NCBI GenBank assembly: GCA_036563615.1
Contig: DATCMB010000006.1
Span: 876,149 to 940,148, forward strand
Length of the DNA stretch: 64,000 nucleotides
Reading direction: 5' to 3'
Source of the DNA: Candidatus Binatia bacterium
GTDB lineage: Bacteria; Desulfobacterota; Binatia; UBA12015
Shown here: piece by piece, positions 29,729 through 39,110 of the stretch
How the letters are laid out: the number at the start of each line of letters is the position of its first letter
Position numbering within the stretch: the stretch's first letter is position 1
The notes under the pieces: generated by a model
Told to the model about the DNA's origin: nothing
The model's input: the letters and a program-made list of their open reading frames with translations, nothing else
Databases searched by the model: none
Made by a program: the position numbers and the translations under genes

Positions 29729-31144
29729 TCAGAGGATGAAGCGCGACAGGTCCTCGCTCGCCAGGATCGGATCGAGCTCGGCGCGCACCATCTCGCCGGT
29801 CACCGTCACGCTCTGCCCGCGCATGTCGGGCGCGTCGAACATCAGCTTGTCGAGCAGCCGCTCGAGCACCGTGTGCAGGCGGCGCGCGCCGATGTTCTCG
29901 GTGCGCTCGTTGGCGAGCGCCGCGATGCGCGCGATCTCGGCCACCGCTTCGTCGGAGAAGCGCAGCTCGACGCCTTCCGTCGCGAGCAGCGCCGCGTACT
30001 GACGGATCAGCGCGTTCTTCGGCTCCGTCAGGATGCGCACGAAGTCCTCCTGCGTGAGCGGCTCGAGCTCGACGCGGATCGGGAAGCGGCCCTGGAACTC
30101 GGGGATCAGGTCCGACGGCTTCGCGATGTGGAAGGCGCCGGACGCGATGAACAGGATGTGATCCGTGCGCACCGGGCCGTGCTTGGTGTTGACGGTCGAG
30201 CCCTCGACGATCGGCAGCAGGTCGCGCTGCACGCCCTCGCGCGACACGTCGGGTCCGCCGGTGTGCGAGCGGCCGGCGATCTTGTCGATCTCGTCGAGGA
30301 AGACGATGCCCGAGGTCTCGACCCGCCGGATCGCCTCGCGCACGACCTTCTCCATGTCGACGAGCCGCGTCGCCTCCTCCTGCGTGAGCGCCGCGAGCGC
30401 GTCGGGGACGCTCATCTTCCGCCGCTTGGTCTTCTTCGGCAGGAGGTTGGAGAACATCTCCTTGAGGTTGAAGCCGACCTCCTCCATGCCCTGCGGCGTC
30501 ATCACCTCGATGCTCGGCATCACCTGCTCGGCGAGCTCGATCTCGACCTGACGTGCGTCGAGCTCTCCGGCGCGCAGCTTCTTGCGCAGCCTCTCGCGGG
30601 TCGCGCTCGCCGACTCCTCCTCGACCGCCGGTCCCATGCCGATCGAGCGCGGCGGGAGCAGCAGGTCGAGCAGGCGATCCTCGGCGGCCTCGCGCGCGCG
30701 CAGCGAGACCTTCTCGCGCTCCTCGTGCCGCACCATGTTGATCGCGACCTCGACCAGGTCGCGGATGATCGACTCGACGTCGCGCCCCACGTAGCCGACC
30801 TCGGTGAACTTCGACGCCTCGACCTTGATGAACGGCGCGCTCGTCAGCCGAGCGAGCCGCCGCGAGATCTCGGTCTTCCCGACGCCGGTCGGGCCGATCA
30901 TGATGATGTTCTTCGGGATGATCTCGTCGCGCAGCTCGGGCGGCACCTGCTGACGTCGCCAGCGGTTGCGCAGCGCGATCGCGACCGCGCGCTTCGCCGC
31001 GCGCTGACCGACGATGTAGCGGTCGAGCTCGGAAACCACCTCGCGCGGCGTCATCGCGACGGCCGCCGTCGTGGCGTCGTCGTCGCCCGTGCTTCGCGCG
31101 CTGCCGCTCAGCACCAGCGCGCCCTCGGCATCGTTCGCGTTCAT
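29729..31144 (-). CDS. hslU: ATP-dependent protease ATPase subunit HslU
   Basis: A 471-residue AAA+ unfoldase: Walker [28 protein letters not shown] pore-loop region, Walker [10 protein letters not shown] and the C-terminal tail EDLSRFIL, which inserts into HslV. With HslV it forms the HslUV heat-shock protease. About 30 residues precede the usual start ([17 protein letters not shown]), an Ala/Ser/Asp-rich extension. The ATG overlaps the hslV stop by four bases, giving translational coupling. RpoH is encoded in this window, consistent with heat-shock control, but no sigma-32 promoter was identified. Confidence 0.96.
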   Translation of the reverse strand: MNANDAEGALVLSGSARSTGDDDATTAAVAMTPREVVSELDRYIVGQRAAKRAVAIALRNRWRRQQVPPELRDEIIPKNIIMIGPTGVGKTEISRRLARLTSAPFIKVEASKFTEVGYVGRDVESIIRDLVEVAINMVRHEEREKVSLRAREAAEDRLLDLLLPPRSIGMGPAVEEESASATRERLRKKLRAGELDARQVEIELAEQVMPSIEVMTPQGMEEVGFNLKEMFSNLLPKKTKRRKMSVPDALAALTQEEATRLVDMEKVVREAIRRVETSGIVFLDEIDKIAGRSHTGGPDVSREGVQRDLLPIVEGSTVNTKHGPVRTDHILFIASGAFHIAKPSDLIPEFQGRFPIRVELEPLTQEDFVRILTEPKNALIRQYAALLATEGVELRFSDEAVAEIARIAALANERTENIGARRLHTVLERLLDKLMFDAPDMRGQSVTVTGEMVRAELDPILASEDLSRFIL

Positions 31145-31725
31145 GTCGTTTCCGTGCGGCCGGCGATCTCTTCGATCACCAGCGCGTCGTTCGTGTAGAT
31201 GCAGATCTCGGCCGCTGTCCGCATCGCCGCTTCGGCGATCTGACGGGCGTCGAGCGTGGTGTGCGCGAGCAGCGCGCGCGCCGCGGCGAGCGCGAAGTTG
31301 CCGCCCGAGCCGATCGCGATCGCGACGTCGCCGCCCGGCAGCGGATCGGGCTCGATCACGTCGCCGGTGCCGGAGATCACCAGCGCCTGCTCGGCGTCGA
31401 CCGTCAGCAGCATCGCCTCGAGCCGGCGCAGTGCGCGGTCGGTCCGCCAGTCCTTCGCGAGCTCGACCGCCGCGCGCCGCAGCTGGCCGCGGTACTCCTC
31501 GAGCTTCTGCTCGAAGCGCTCGAACAGCGTGAAGGCGTCGGCCGACGCGCCGGCGAAGCCGGCGATCACCTGATCGCGGTAGAGGCGGCGCACCTTGCGG
31601 GCGCCGTGCTTCAGCACCGTCGCGCCGAAGCTCACCTGGCCGTCGCCGGCGACGCAGGCTCTGTTGCCGCGCCGGACCGCCAGGATGGTCGTCGAATGGA
31701 ACACCGGCTCGCGCGACTCGCTCAC
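31141..31725 (-). CDS. hslV: ATP-dependent protease subunit HslV
   Basis: A 194-residue threonine peptidase (beta-type proteasome fold): a short propeptide ends before TTILAVRRG, making Thr12 the likely mature nucleophile; [32 protein letters not shown] and [15 protein letters not shown] follow. It forms the dodecameric proteolytic core capped by HslU. The start is GTG at 31725. It lies between xerC and hslU as in many bacteria. All key residues are present. Confidence 0.96.
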   Translation of the reverse strand: MSESREPVFHSTTILAVRRGNRACVAGDGQVSFGATVLKHGARKVRRLYRDQVIAGFAGASADAFTLFERFEQKLEEYRGQLRRAAVELAKDWRTDRALRRLEAMLLTVDAEQALVISGTGDVIEPDPLPGGDVAIAIGSGGNFALAAARALLAHTTLDARQIAEAAMRTAAEICIYTNDALVIEEIAGRTETT

Positions 31726-31798
31726 CCTTTTCTGTCTACGGATCCGCCTTCGGCTTGTCGATGGGCGCGGCGTACCGCCGCGGCGGCGGAGGCGCGCG

Positions 31799-32707
31799 TC
31801 AGGCGCGCGGGTGGAAGCGCTGGTACGCCGCCCGCAGCTGCTTCAGGCTCACGTGCGTGTAGCGCTGCGTCGTCGCGAGGCTCGCATGGCCGAGCAGCTC
31901 CTGGATCGAGCGCAGGTCGGCGCCGCCGTCGAGCAGATGCGTCGCGCAGCTGTGCCGCAGCGCGTGCGGATTGACCGGCTCGACGCCGGCGTCGCGCATC
32001 GCGCGTGCGACGATGCGCGCGACGCTGCGCACGTCGAGGCGCGTGCCGCGCAGGTTGCGGAACACGGGCTCGCTGCCCGCGGCGCGGCCGCCGCTGACGT
32101 CGGCGAGGGCCTGGAGCGCCGCGCGCGCGGCGCTGGTCAGCGGCACGATGCGGTCCTTGTTGCCCTTGCCGGCGCGGACGTGGACCTGGCGCTGCGCGAG
32201 CGACACGTCGCGCCAGTCGAGCGCGACCACCTCGCTCGCCCGCAGACCGCTGCCGTAGAGCACCTCGAGCAGCGCCGCGTCGCGGGCCGCGCGCCGATCG
32301 CCGATCGGCCGCTCGGGATCGAGCACGCGCGCGAGGTCGCGCTCGGAGACGAAGCGCGGCAGCGTGCGGGTGAAGCGGGGCGTGCGCAGCGTCGCGGCGG
32401 GGCTCGCCTCGATCGTCCCGCGCCGCTTCAGGAAGGCGAAGAAGCTGCGCAGCACGGCGACCGTGCGCCCGAGCGAGCGCCGGCCCACGGTGGCCCCGCG
32501 GTCGGCGAGGAAGCGGCGCAGGGCGTCGGCGTCGACCGCGCACCAGTCGACCGGCGCGCCGCCCCGGTCCTCGACCAGGCGGGCGAGCTCGGTGCGGTAG
32601 GCGCGCAGCGTGTGGCGCGAGGCGCGGCGCTCGACGCGCAGGTGCTCGAGGTACGCCGCGACGCCCGGATCGAGCTCGTCCGGCCGCTCCTCCTCGTGCT
32701 CCGCCAT
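31799..32707 (-). CDS. xerC: Tyrosine recombinase XerC
   Basis: A 302-residue integrase: an N-terminal SAM-like core-binding domain (about 14-105), and a catalytic domain with Arg156 in YGSGLRASE, Lys181 in AGKGNKDR, His248 and Arg251 in [12 protein letters not shown], His274 in LGHAS and Tyr283 in TQRYTHV. XerC with XerD resolves chromosome dimers at dif. ATG 32707 is preceded by GGGGGAGGTG. Its place upstream of hslVU is conserved and argues for a housekeeping recombinase, not a phage one. Confidence 0.94.
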   Translation of the reverse strand: MAEHEEERPDELDPGVAAYLEHLRVERRASRHTLRAYRTELARLVEDRGGAPVDWCAVDADALRRFLADRGATVGRRSLGRTVAVLRSFFAFLKRRGTIEASPAATLRTPRFTRTLPRFVSERDLARVLDPERPIGDRRAARDAALLEVLYGSGLRASEVVALDWRDVSLAQRQVHVRAGKGNKDRIVPLTSAARAALQALADVSGGRAAGSEPVFRNLRGTRLDVRSVARIVARAMRDAGVEPVNPHALRHSCATHLLDGGADLRSIQELLGHASLATTQRYTHVSLKQLRAAYQRFHPRA

Positions 32708-32777
32708 CCGGCACCTCCCCCGGGGGACCGCGCGTCGCGCTGTCCCCTTCGCCGGGCCTGTGTTACCACCGCGGGGA

Positions 32778-33083
32778 ATGCCGACGCCAACGGCCGTGCC
32801 GTGCTGCCATCGCTGTGGCGCGCCGCTTCCGGCGGGTCGCCCGGCGCGACACGACGTGTGTGCGTCGTGCGGCGAGGACGTGCGCGTCTGCCGCAACTGC
32901 GCATTCTACGCGCCCGGGATGCACAACGACTGCCGCGAGCCGTCGGCGGAGCGGGTGGTCGACAAGGAGCGCGCGAACTTTTGTGAGTATTTTGCGCTTG
33001 GCGCCGTCGGCGGGATCGCCGGCCGAGGATCGGGAAGCGAGGACGCACGTGCGGCTCTGGAAGCCTTGTTCCGCAAGCCCTGA
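32778..33083 (+). CDS. Small zinc-ribbon protein
   Basis: A 101-residue cytosolic protein with paired cysteines: CCHRCG, CASCG, CRNCAFY and a further Cys before the segment ERVVDKERANFCEYF. The four pairs suit one or two structural zinc sites. The run DKERANFCEYF is a conserved-looking signature of a family I know only as uncharacterised. It starts with ATG at 32778, divergent from xerC by 70 bases, and overlaps the next gene by 35 bases. Confidence 0.72.
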   Translation: MPTPTAVPCCHRCGAPLPAGRPARHDVCASCGEDVRVCRNCAFYAPGMHNDCREPSAERVVDKERANFCEYFALGAVGGIAGRGSGSEDARAALEALFRKP

Positions 33084-33492
33084 GCGGACGAGCCGCCGCG
33101 CCTTCCTGAGGGGCGCCGCGGTCCTGCTCGCGACGTCGGGATGCACGAGCGACGACCCGGCGCGTGCCGCGGCCGAGCGCTTCATCGATCACTACTACGT
33201 CGAGATCAACCTTCGCGCGGCGCACGACGACGCCGTCGGGCTCGCCCGCGAGAAGGTCGAGCGCAGCATGAAGCTGCTCGAGGGCATGGAGCCGGCCGAG
33301 GACGCGGCGCGGCCGCGCGTCCACTACCGCTTTCTCGAGCAGCAGGATTCGAACCGCGACCGCCGCGGCTTCCTCTACGAGCTGACCATCACCTTCGACG
33401 GCGGCGACCAGACGCAGCGCCGCGCGCTGGTCACCGTGCGGGAAGAGGAGGGCGGCGTGTGGCGCGCGGCGAACTTCCAGGAGTTCGAGTGA
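33049..33492 (+). CDS. Tat-exported lipoprotein, unknown function
   Basis: A 147-residue protein. The N-terminus has the twin-arginine motif SRRAFLRG (Arg16-Arg17), a hydrophobic stretch and the lipobox ATSGC (Cys32), so it should be exported folded by Tat and lipidated. The mature domain (about 40-147) is a small alpha/beta fold ending VREEEGGVWRAANFQEFE, reminiscent of NTF2-like domains, but no active-site residues stand out. The GTG at 33049 is chosen to keep a full n-region; it overlaps the previous gene by 35 bases. tatB and tatC lie 3 kb downstream on the other strand. Confidence 0.7.
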   Translation: MRLWKPCSASPERTSRRAFLRGAAVLLATSGCTSDDPARAAAERFIDHYYVEINLRAAHDDAVGLAREKVERSMKLLEGMEPAEDAARPRVHYRFLEQQDSNRDRRGFLYELTITFDGGDQTQRRALVTVREEEGGVWRAANFQEFE

Positions 33493-33550
33493 GCGCCCGG
33501 CCGCGAGAGGACGCGCGCCGCGCGCGCAGCCGACGAAAGGACGCGCGCGC

Positions 33551-35794
33551 GTGAGGCGCGGAAGTCGGTCACGCTGGCTCGCGCTCGGGGCGCTCGCCGT
33601 GCTGCTCGTCGCCGGCGTCGTGACGCTCGCGCTGTTCCGCATCCGCACGGTGCTCGAGAGCCGCAGCGACGAGCTCGTCGCCGCGGTCGGCGAGGCGGTC
33701 GGCCTGCCGCTCGCGGCCGACGGCGTGTCGGTGTCGTGGTGGCCGCCGGGCGTCACCGCGCACGGCGTCGAGATCCCCGACCGCTCGCCGTACGGACCGG
33801 GCGACCTCGCGCGGATCGACGAGGCGCGTCTGCAGGTCGCGTTCCTGCCGCTGCTGCGCGGCAAGGTGGTGGTGACCGAGGTGCGGCTCGTGTCGCCGGT
33901 GATCTACGTCGTGCGCGGCGTCGACGGCGGCTGGAACGTCGGCGCGACGCCGGTGCGCGAGCGGGTCGCGCCGGGACGGACGAGCGCGATGGCCCGCCCC
34001 GCGGCCGAGGTGGTGATCGACTCGGTCCGCGTGCGCAACGCGCGCGTGCTGTACAGCGACCGCGCGATCCCGGGGCTCGGCGAGCTCGAGATCAGGGCCG
34101 TCAACGCGCTCCTGCGCCGGGGCGACGACGCGTACCGCATGGACTTCAACGCGCAGGCGCTCGGCGGACCGGAGGAGAACGTCGAGGGCTTCGTCGTCGT
34201 GCCGCGCGACGCGAAGCCCGAAGATCGCGCGCGTCTCGAGGTCGCGGCGCGCAGCCTCGCCGGGCACCGCTTGCCGGAGGTGATCGCGCTGCTGCGCGGC
34301 GACGTGCCGTTCGGGATCGAGCTCGCGGGCGACGTCCGCGCGCACGTCGTCGCCGAGATGCCGGTCGGATGGCCGCCGACCCGCGCCGCGGGACGCCTCA
34401 TGCTGGATGCGGACGAGGCCTCGCTGCACGCCGCGAACGGCTGGGTCGTGAAGGCGCCGGGGACGCCTTTCGACGTCGACCTCGAGCTGCGCGCGGGCGA
34501 CTTCGGCCTCGCGGTCGACGGCGCGAGCGTCGAGAGCGAAGGTCTGCGCTTGACGGCGACCCGACCCGATTCCGCTCCCGTCCCTCCCGACGCGGGACAG
34601 CAGCCGCTCGTCCTCACGGTCGAGGGGCTCGACGCGAGCCGGCTCGCCGCCTGGGTGCCGGCGCTGAAGGTGGCGGACCCGCGCGGGCCGCTGACCTTCG
34701 AGGGGCGCGTCACGCCCGGGCTCGACGGCGTCGCGACCGACCTACGCGTGGTCGCGGGTCGGCTCGAGCTCGGCGAGCGCGACGAGCGCGTGACGCTCGG
34801 CGGCGCGAGCCTCGACCTCGCGCTGTCGCACGACGGCACCGGACTGCTCGGCACGCTGCGCGTCTCCGAGGTGGCGAGCCCCGACGGCGGGCTCGGCAGC
34901 GCCGTGGTCGAGGTCGCGGGGCTCGTGGAGCGGCCGCTCGACGTGCGCGTGAGCGGCGCGCACCTCACGCGCAACGGCGCCTCGCTCGACGCCGTGTCGC
35001 TCGACGCCGTGATCGGCAAGGAGCAGACGCGGATCCGCAACCTGCAGGTGAGCGGCCTCGGCGGCACGCTCGCCGCGCACGGCGAGGTGTCGCGCACCGA
35101 GGACGGCGCGTTCGCGATCGCGCTCGAGCCCGAGTGGAACGGCGTGCAGCTCGCCGGGCTGATGCAGCTCTTCGGCGAGGCGGACGGCGGTAGCGGCACG
35201 TTCGCGGGGCGGGCGCGTCTCGCCAGCACGGGCGCGAACGTCGATGCGGTGCTCGCCAACCTGTCGGGCAGCTTCGAGGCGCGTCTCGGCAACGGCTCGC
35301 TGCCCGGGCTCAACGTCGCGCGCGCGACGCTCGACAGCCTCGACGCCGTGCCGCGTCTCAAGGAGGCCGTCGACCGCCGCGCCCGCGAGCGCGTGCCCGA
35401 GCTGCTCGCCCCGACCAGCGAGATCGTCGCGCTCGACGTCCAGGGAGCGTTCGAGCAGGGCAGGATCCTGATCGCCGATCTGCGCCTCGAGTCGCGCGAC
35501 TACACGATCGACGCGCGCGGCCGCATCGCGTTCGACGGCGAGACGGAGCTCAAGGGACACCTCGTGCTCTCCGAGAGCGCGAGCCGCTCGCTGGTCTCGG
35601 GTGCGGGCATCCTCGAGGTGCTGGCGCGCTCCGGCGAGCAGATCCGCATCCCGATCTCGGTGCGCGGGCACTATCCGAAGCTGCGCAGCAAGCCGTCGAA
35701 CGACTACGTCGCCGAGGCGACGGCGCGCGCCGTCAAGCTACCCGGCGGCGACGGTGCGGCGGGCTTCCTGCGGCGGCTGCTCGGCGAGCGATGA
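33551..35794 (+). CDS. AsmA-like envelope protein
   Basis: A 747-residue protein with one N-terminal transmembrane helix (about residues 9-31) and a long periplasmic beta-rich body. The start GLPLAADGVSVSWWPPGV, then LQVAFLPLLRGKVVVTEVRL, and C-terminal LKGHLVLSESASRSL are AsmA/TamB-type features. AsmA-like proteins bridge the periplasm and are linked to phospholipid transport to the outer membrane. GTG start after GAAAGGA. Its last four bases overlap the DUF4911 gene. Confidence 0.82.
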   Translation: MRRGSRSRWLALGALAVLLVAGVVTLALFRIRTVLESRSDELVAAVGEAVGLPLAADGVSVSWWPPGVTAHGVEIPDRSPYGPGDLARIDEARLQVAFLPLLRGKVVVTEVRLVSPVIYVVRGVDGGWNVGATPVRERVAPGRTSAMARPAAEVVIDSVRVRNARVLYSDRAIPGLGELEIRAVNALLRRGDDAYRMDFNAQALGGPEENVEGFVVVPRDAKPEDRARLEVAARSLAGHRLPEVIALLRGDVPFGIELAGDVRAHVVAEMPVGWPPTRAAGRLMLDADEASLHAANGWVVKAPGTPFDVDLELRAGDFGLAVDGASVESEGLRLTATRPDSAPVPPDAGQQPLVLTVEGLDASRLAAWVPALKVADPRGPLTFEGRVTPGLDGVATDLRVVAGRLELGERDERVTLGGASLDLALSHDGTGLLGTLRVSEVASPDGGLGSAVVEVAGLVERPLDVRVSGAHLTRNGASLDAVSLDAVIGKEQTRIRNLQVSGLGGTLAAHGEVSRTEDGAFAIALEPEWNGVQLAGLMQLFGEADGGSGTFAGRARLASTGANVDAVLANLSGSFEARLGNGSLPGLNVARATLDSLDAVPRLKEAVDRRARERVPELLAPTSEIVALDVQGAFEQGRILIADLRLESRDYTIDARGRIAFDGETELKGHLVLSESASRSLVSGAGILEVLARSGEQIRIPISVRGHYPKLRSKPSNDYVAEATARAVKLPGGDGAAGFLRRLLGER

Positions 35795-36132
35795 GCGCGC
35801 CGCGCGAGCCGTCCGTCGCGGGCTGGACGCCGCTGCGCGACGCCGAGCTGTGGGCGCGCGTCCTCCGCGTCGAGCGCGAGGAGGTCGCCTACTTCAAGTT
35901 CCTCTTCGAGTCCTACGAGGGCGTGGGGATCGTGCGCACCGTCGAGACGCAGAAGGACGGCACGGTGGTGATCGCGCTGCTCGCGCCGCGCGACTTCGTG
36001 GAGGTGGCCGAGGCGATCCTCGAGGACGTGCGCGAGCGCGGCGCGCGGCCGTTCACCTACGAGGAGCTGCCCGCCGTGTGCACCGAGGACTGGTTCCTCT
36101 CGACCTGGGTGCGCGACGCCGGCGCCGACTGA
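35791..36132 (+). CDS. DUF4911 family protein
   Basis: A 113-residue soluble alpha/beta protein: LRVEREEVAYFKFLFESYEG, then VIALLAPRDFVEVAEAILEDV. The pattern matches the small DUF4911 family of deltaproteobacteria; the function is unknown. It is translationally coupled to the AsmA-like gene (ATGA overlap) and converges with tatC. Confidence 0.78.
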   Translation: MSAPREPSVAGWTPLRDAELWARVLRVEREEVAYFKFLFESYEGVGIVRTVETQKDGTVVIALLAPRDFVEVAEAILEDVRERGARPFTYEELPAVCTEDWFLSTWVRDAGAD

Positions 36133-36163
36133 CGCTCGAACGACGTCGCTCGGGTGACGGCGC

Positions 36164-36937
36164 TCAGGCCGGCTCGTCGCTCTCCTGCTCGGCCTGCTCC
36201 TCGCCGCGCGCCTGCTCGTTCCGGAACACGTACGCGACGCCGATGCTCACGCCGTAGAGCACGACGAGCGGCGCGACGAGCAGGAGCTGCGAGGCGACGT
36301 CGGGACCCGGCGTCAGCACGGCGGCGATCACGACGATGCCGATCAGCGCGTAGCGCCACGGGCGGATCAGCGTGTTGTGATCGATCATCCCGACGCGCGC
36401 GAGGAAGAAGGCGACCACCGGCAGCTCGAAGGTGACGCCGAACGCGAGCAGCAAGCGAGCGCTGAACGAGAGGTACTCGCTGATGCGCAGCGTGGGCTCG
36501 ATGCCGATCGTCGCGTACTGCTCGATGAAGAAGCCGTAGCCGACCTCGAACACGAACGCGTAGCAGAACAGCGCGCCGGCGAGGAAGAAGAACGTGCCGA
36601 AGAAGACGAACGGCACGACGTAGCGCTTCTCGTTCTCGTAGAGTCCCGGCGCGACGAACTGCCACGCCTGGTAGAGGATCGCCGGCGAGGCGAGGAACAC
36701 GCCGGCGATGAACGACACCTTGAGCTTGGTGAAGAACGCCTCGGCGACCCCGGTGCCGATCAGCTTGACGGGGTGATCACCGGCGGCGCGCGTGACCGGG
36801 CCGATCAGGATCTCGAATAACGTCTCGGCGAAGCCGTAGGCGAGGGCGAAGCCCACGGCGATCGCGAGCAGCGACTTGATGATCCGCCAGCGCAGCTCCT
36901 CGAGGTGCGCCGTCAGCGGCATCTCGACGTCGGCCAT
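36164..36937 (-). CDS. tatC: Sec-independent protein translocase TatC
   Basis: A 257-residue membrane protein with six transmembrane helices and TatC signatures: PLTAHLEELRWRIIKSL at the N-terminus (signal-peptide binding Glu), FFTKLKVSFIAGVFLASPAI, YQAWQFVAPGLYENEKRYV and the conserved P48-like loop. The C-terminus is acidic. With TatB it recognises twin-arginine substrates such as the lipoprotein at 33049. It is 48 bases downstream of tatB on the same strand. Confidence 0.95.
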   Translation of the reverse strand: MADVEMPLTAHLEELRWRIIKSLLAIAVGFALAYGFAETLFEILIGPVTRAAGDHPVKLIGTGVAEAFFTKLKVSFIAGVFLASPAILYQAWQFVAPGLYENEKRYVVPFVFFGTFFFLAGALFCYAFVFEVGYGFFIEQYATIGIEPTLRISEYLSFSARLLLAFGVTFELPVVAFFLARVGMIDHNTLIRPWRYALIGIVVIAAVLTPGPDVASQLLLVAPLVVLYGVSIGVAYVFRNEQARGEEQAEQESDEPA

Positions 36938-36985
36938 GCTCGCCCCGTCTCTCGCGAATCGGCTGCCGCCGCGCGCGGTGGCCCG

Positions 36986-37489
36986 TCAGGCCTTCGCGGC
37001 GGTTGCGTCGGCGGGCGCGGCGCTGCGTGCGCTCGCGCTCGGGTCGTCGGCGGTGCTCGCGCCGGCGGACGCGCTCGCGACGTCGGTCGCGCCGGCCGTG
37101 GCGCTCGTGGTGGGCGCGGCGTTCGTCGCCGGAGCGCTGGAGGTCGCTGCGTCCGAGGCTGGCGCGCTCGGCGTCGTGCCGTCCGGCGTCGCCGCGCTCG
37201 GCGTCGCGGCGCTCGCGTCGCTGCGCGCGACCGTCGCGTCGGCGGGCTTGGGGGTGATCGTGGTGCGCGCCCGCTCCGCCTTGCGCCGCGCGGCCTCGTG
37301 CTCGCGCGCCTCCTGCTCGATCAGGCTGCGCGCGCTCTCGAGCTCGCGGTTGACCTCGCCCGTCACGCGACGGAACTCCGCGAGCCCCTTGCCCAGCGCG
37401 CGTGCGACCTCCGGAAGGCGCTTCGGCCCGAGCACGATCAGCGCGACCACGAGGATCACGACGAGCTCGGGCATGCCGATGCCGAACAT
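36986..37489 (-). CDS. tatB: Twin-arginine translocase subunit TatB
   Basis: A 167-residue protein: one transmembrane helix and amphipathic helix ([20 protein letters not shown], then [16 protein letters not shown]), followed by a long helical region and a low-complexity Ala/Ser/Thr/Pro-rich tail from about residue 85. The initial MFGIGMPEL with Glu8 and Gly21 identify the TatA/B family; the long helix after GPKRLPE favours TatB. No separate TatA is in the window. Divergent from the split-barrel gene by 79 bases. Confidence 0.88.
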   Translation of the reverse strand: MFGIGMPELVVILVVALIVLGPKRLPEVARALGKGLAEFRRVTGEVNRELESARSLIEQEAREHEAARRKAERARTTITPKPADATVARSDASAATPSAATPDGTTPSAPASDAATSSAPATNAAPTTSATAGATDVASASAGASTADDPSASARSAAPADATAAKA

Positions 37490-37531
37490 CACCGCGACGC
37501 TAACCGAAGGTCGGTTTCCCGGCAAACGCGT

Positions 37532-37560
37532 TTGCTTGAGCTGCGCGGTGCCTTTATCGG
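37532..37560 (+). promoter_or_regulatory. Possible promoter of the split-barrel protein gene
   Basis: TTGCTT at 37532-37537 and TATCGG at 37555-37560 with a 17-base spacer. The -10 box ends eight bases before the ATG at 37569, with no Shine-Dalgarno between, which suggests a leaderless start. Confidence 0.35.
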
Positions 37561-37568
37561 TTCTCACC

Positions 37569-38018
37569 ATGTCGCTCGCGATGACGGTGGCCGAGAGAGA
37601 AGAGTTCCTGGCGCAAGTGCACGTCGCCGTCATCAACATCCCGGAGCCGGGGCGCGGCGGCCTCACGGTGCCGATCTGGTACGACTACACGCCCGGCGGG
37701 CCGCTGTGGTTCGTCACCGACGCGACGTCGCGCAAGGCGCGGCTCCTCGAGCAGGCGGGCTGCCTGAGCCTGTGCGTGCAGAGCGAGGCGCCGCCCTACA
37801 AGTACGTCAGCATCGAGGGCACCGTGGAGTCCATCGAGCCCGCCGACGTCGAGCGCCACGTCCGCCCGCTCGCGTACCGCTACCTCGGGAAAGAGTTCGG
37901 CGACCGGTACATCGAGGCGACGCGCGGTACCGGCAGCGCCGCGGGCAGCATCGTCGTGCGCGTCGCGCCGCGCCGCTGGCTGTCGGTCGACTACGCCAAG
38001 CAGTTCGGCTCGCTCTGA
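37569..38018 (+). CDS. PNPOx-like split-barrel flavin protein
   Basis: A 149-residue protein of the pyridoxamine 5'-phosphate oxidase-like fold: [16 protein letters not shown], then [19 protein letters not shown], and [11 protein letters not shown]. This family binds FMN or F420. The motif [15 protein letters not shown] is typical of the PNPOx-like proteins common in actinobacteria and deltaproteobacteria. Its cofactor and reaction are unknown. It is a single gene, convergent with the deacetylase. Confidence 0.8.
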   Translation: MSLAMTVAEREEFLAQVHVAVINIPEPGRGGLTVPIWYDYTPGGPLWFVTDATSRKARLLEQAGCLSLCVQSEAPPYKYVSIEGTVESIEPADVERHVRPLAYRYLGKEFGDRYIEATRGTGSAAGSIVVRVAPRRWLSVDYAKQFGSL

Positions 38019-38037
38019 GCGCTCCCCGCGAAGCGGC

Positions 38038-39054
38038 TCAGAGGTGCCAGTGCGGCGCGAGGATGCGCCGCAGGCCGTCGAACGCCGGCGAGCGGTCGTT
38101 GTCGTGCTCGCTGCGCGGCGCCGGACGCGCGAGCTCGGTGAGCACGGCCTCGGTCGAGTTGCGGATCGCGTCGAGGTCGTAGCCGCCTTCGAGCACCGCG
38201 GCGATGCGGCCGTCGGCGACCTCGTTGGCGACCGTGATCAGGTTGCGCGCCATCCCGAGGAAGCCCTTCTCGGTCACCTGCATGCCGCCGAGCGGGTCGC
38301 GCCAGTGACAGTCGAAGCCCGCCGACACCAGGATGAACTGCGGCGCGTACTGCCTCAGCACCGGCACGATGATCTCGGCGAACGCGCGCAGGTAGCCCTC
38401 GTCGCCGACGCCGGCGCCGAACGGCACGTTGATCGTGTAGCCGAGCCCGGGGCCGCGGCCGATGTCGGTCGCCGCGCCGGTGCCGGGGTAGAGCGGCGAC
38501 TGGTGCAGCGAGACGTAAAGCACAGACGGATCGTCGTAGAAGATCGCCTCGGTGCCGTTGCCGTGGTGGAGATCCCAGTCGATGATCGCGATCCGCTCGA
38601 GGCCGTGCTTGCGCCGCAGGTGCTGCGCCGCCACCGCGACGTTGTTGAACAGGCAGAAGCCCATCGCCTGCGACGCGGTCGCGTGGTGTCCGGGCGGGCG
38701 GACGAACGCGAAGCCGTTCGCGTAGGCGCGCGTCGCGACCGCGTCGACGAGCTCGAGCAAGCCGCCCGCGGCGAGCAGCGCGACCTCGAACGAGCGCGCG
38801 CTGGTCGTGGTGTCGGCGTCGATGCGCGCGCGCGGCGTGACCTGCGTGCGGCGGATGCGCTCGAGCAGATCCTCGGTGTGCGCGGCGCAGATCTCGTCGT
38901 CGTTCGCGACGCGCGGCTCGACGCGCTCGAGCGGCGAGCCCGACCAGCCGTGCAGCATGTCCTCGATCGCGAGCAAGCGCTCCGGACGCTCGGGATGTCC
39001 CGGCCCGGTGTCGTGCTCACGAAAGCGAGGGTCGATGACGATTGCGGTCTTCAA
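38038..39054 (-). CDS. HDAC-superfamily deacetylase
   Basis: A 338-residue zinc-dependent deacetylase: RPPGHHATASQAMGFCLFN with the catalytic His pair, IDWDLHHGNGTE (Asp and His zinc ligands), YPGTGA, and the second Asp in SAGFDCHWRDPLGGM; then EGGYDLDAI. These are class II HDAC / acetylpolyamine amidohydrolase signatures. The substrate may be an acetylated polyamine, protein lysine or small molecule. The only in-frame start near the conserved beginning is TTG 39054. It follows the PBP1A gene on the same strand by 56 bases. Confidence 0.88.
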   Translation of the reverse strand: MKTAIVIDPRFREHDTGPGHPERPERLLAIEDMLHGWSGSPLERVEPRVANDDEICAAHTEDLLERIRRTQVTPRARIDADTTTSARSFEVALLAAGGLLELVDAVATRAYANGFAFVRPPGHHATASQAMGFCLFNNVAVAAQHLRRKHGLERIAIIDWDLHHGNGTEAIFYDDPSVLYVSLHQSPLYPGTGAATDIGRGPGLGYTINVPFGAGVGDEGYLRAFAEIIVPVLRQYAPQFILVSAGFDCHWRDPLGGMQVTEKGFLGMARNLITVANEVADGRIAAVLEGGYDLDAIRNSTEAVLTELARPAPRSEHDNDRSPAFDGLRRILAPHWHL

Positions 39055-39110
39055 CGTTCGGCGACGAGAGCGCTCGCGAGAGGAGTCGAGATGCGGGCGC
39101 TCTCGAGCTT

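Noticed and set aside
31799-32707. XerC as a phage or genomic-island integrase
   Set aside because: It keeps the conserved xerC-hslV-hslU order, has no attachment repeats and no phage genes around it.
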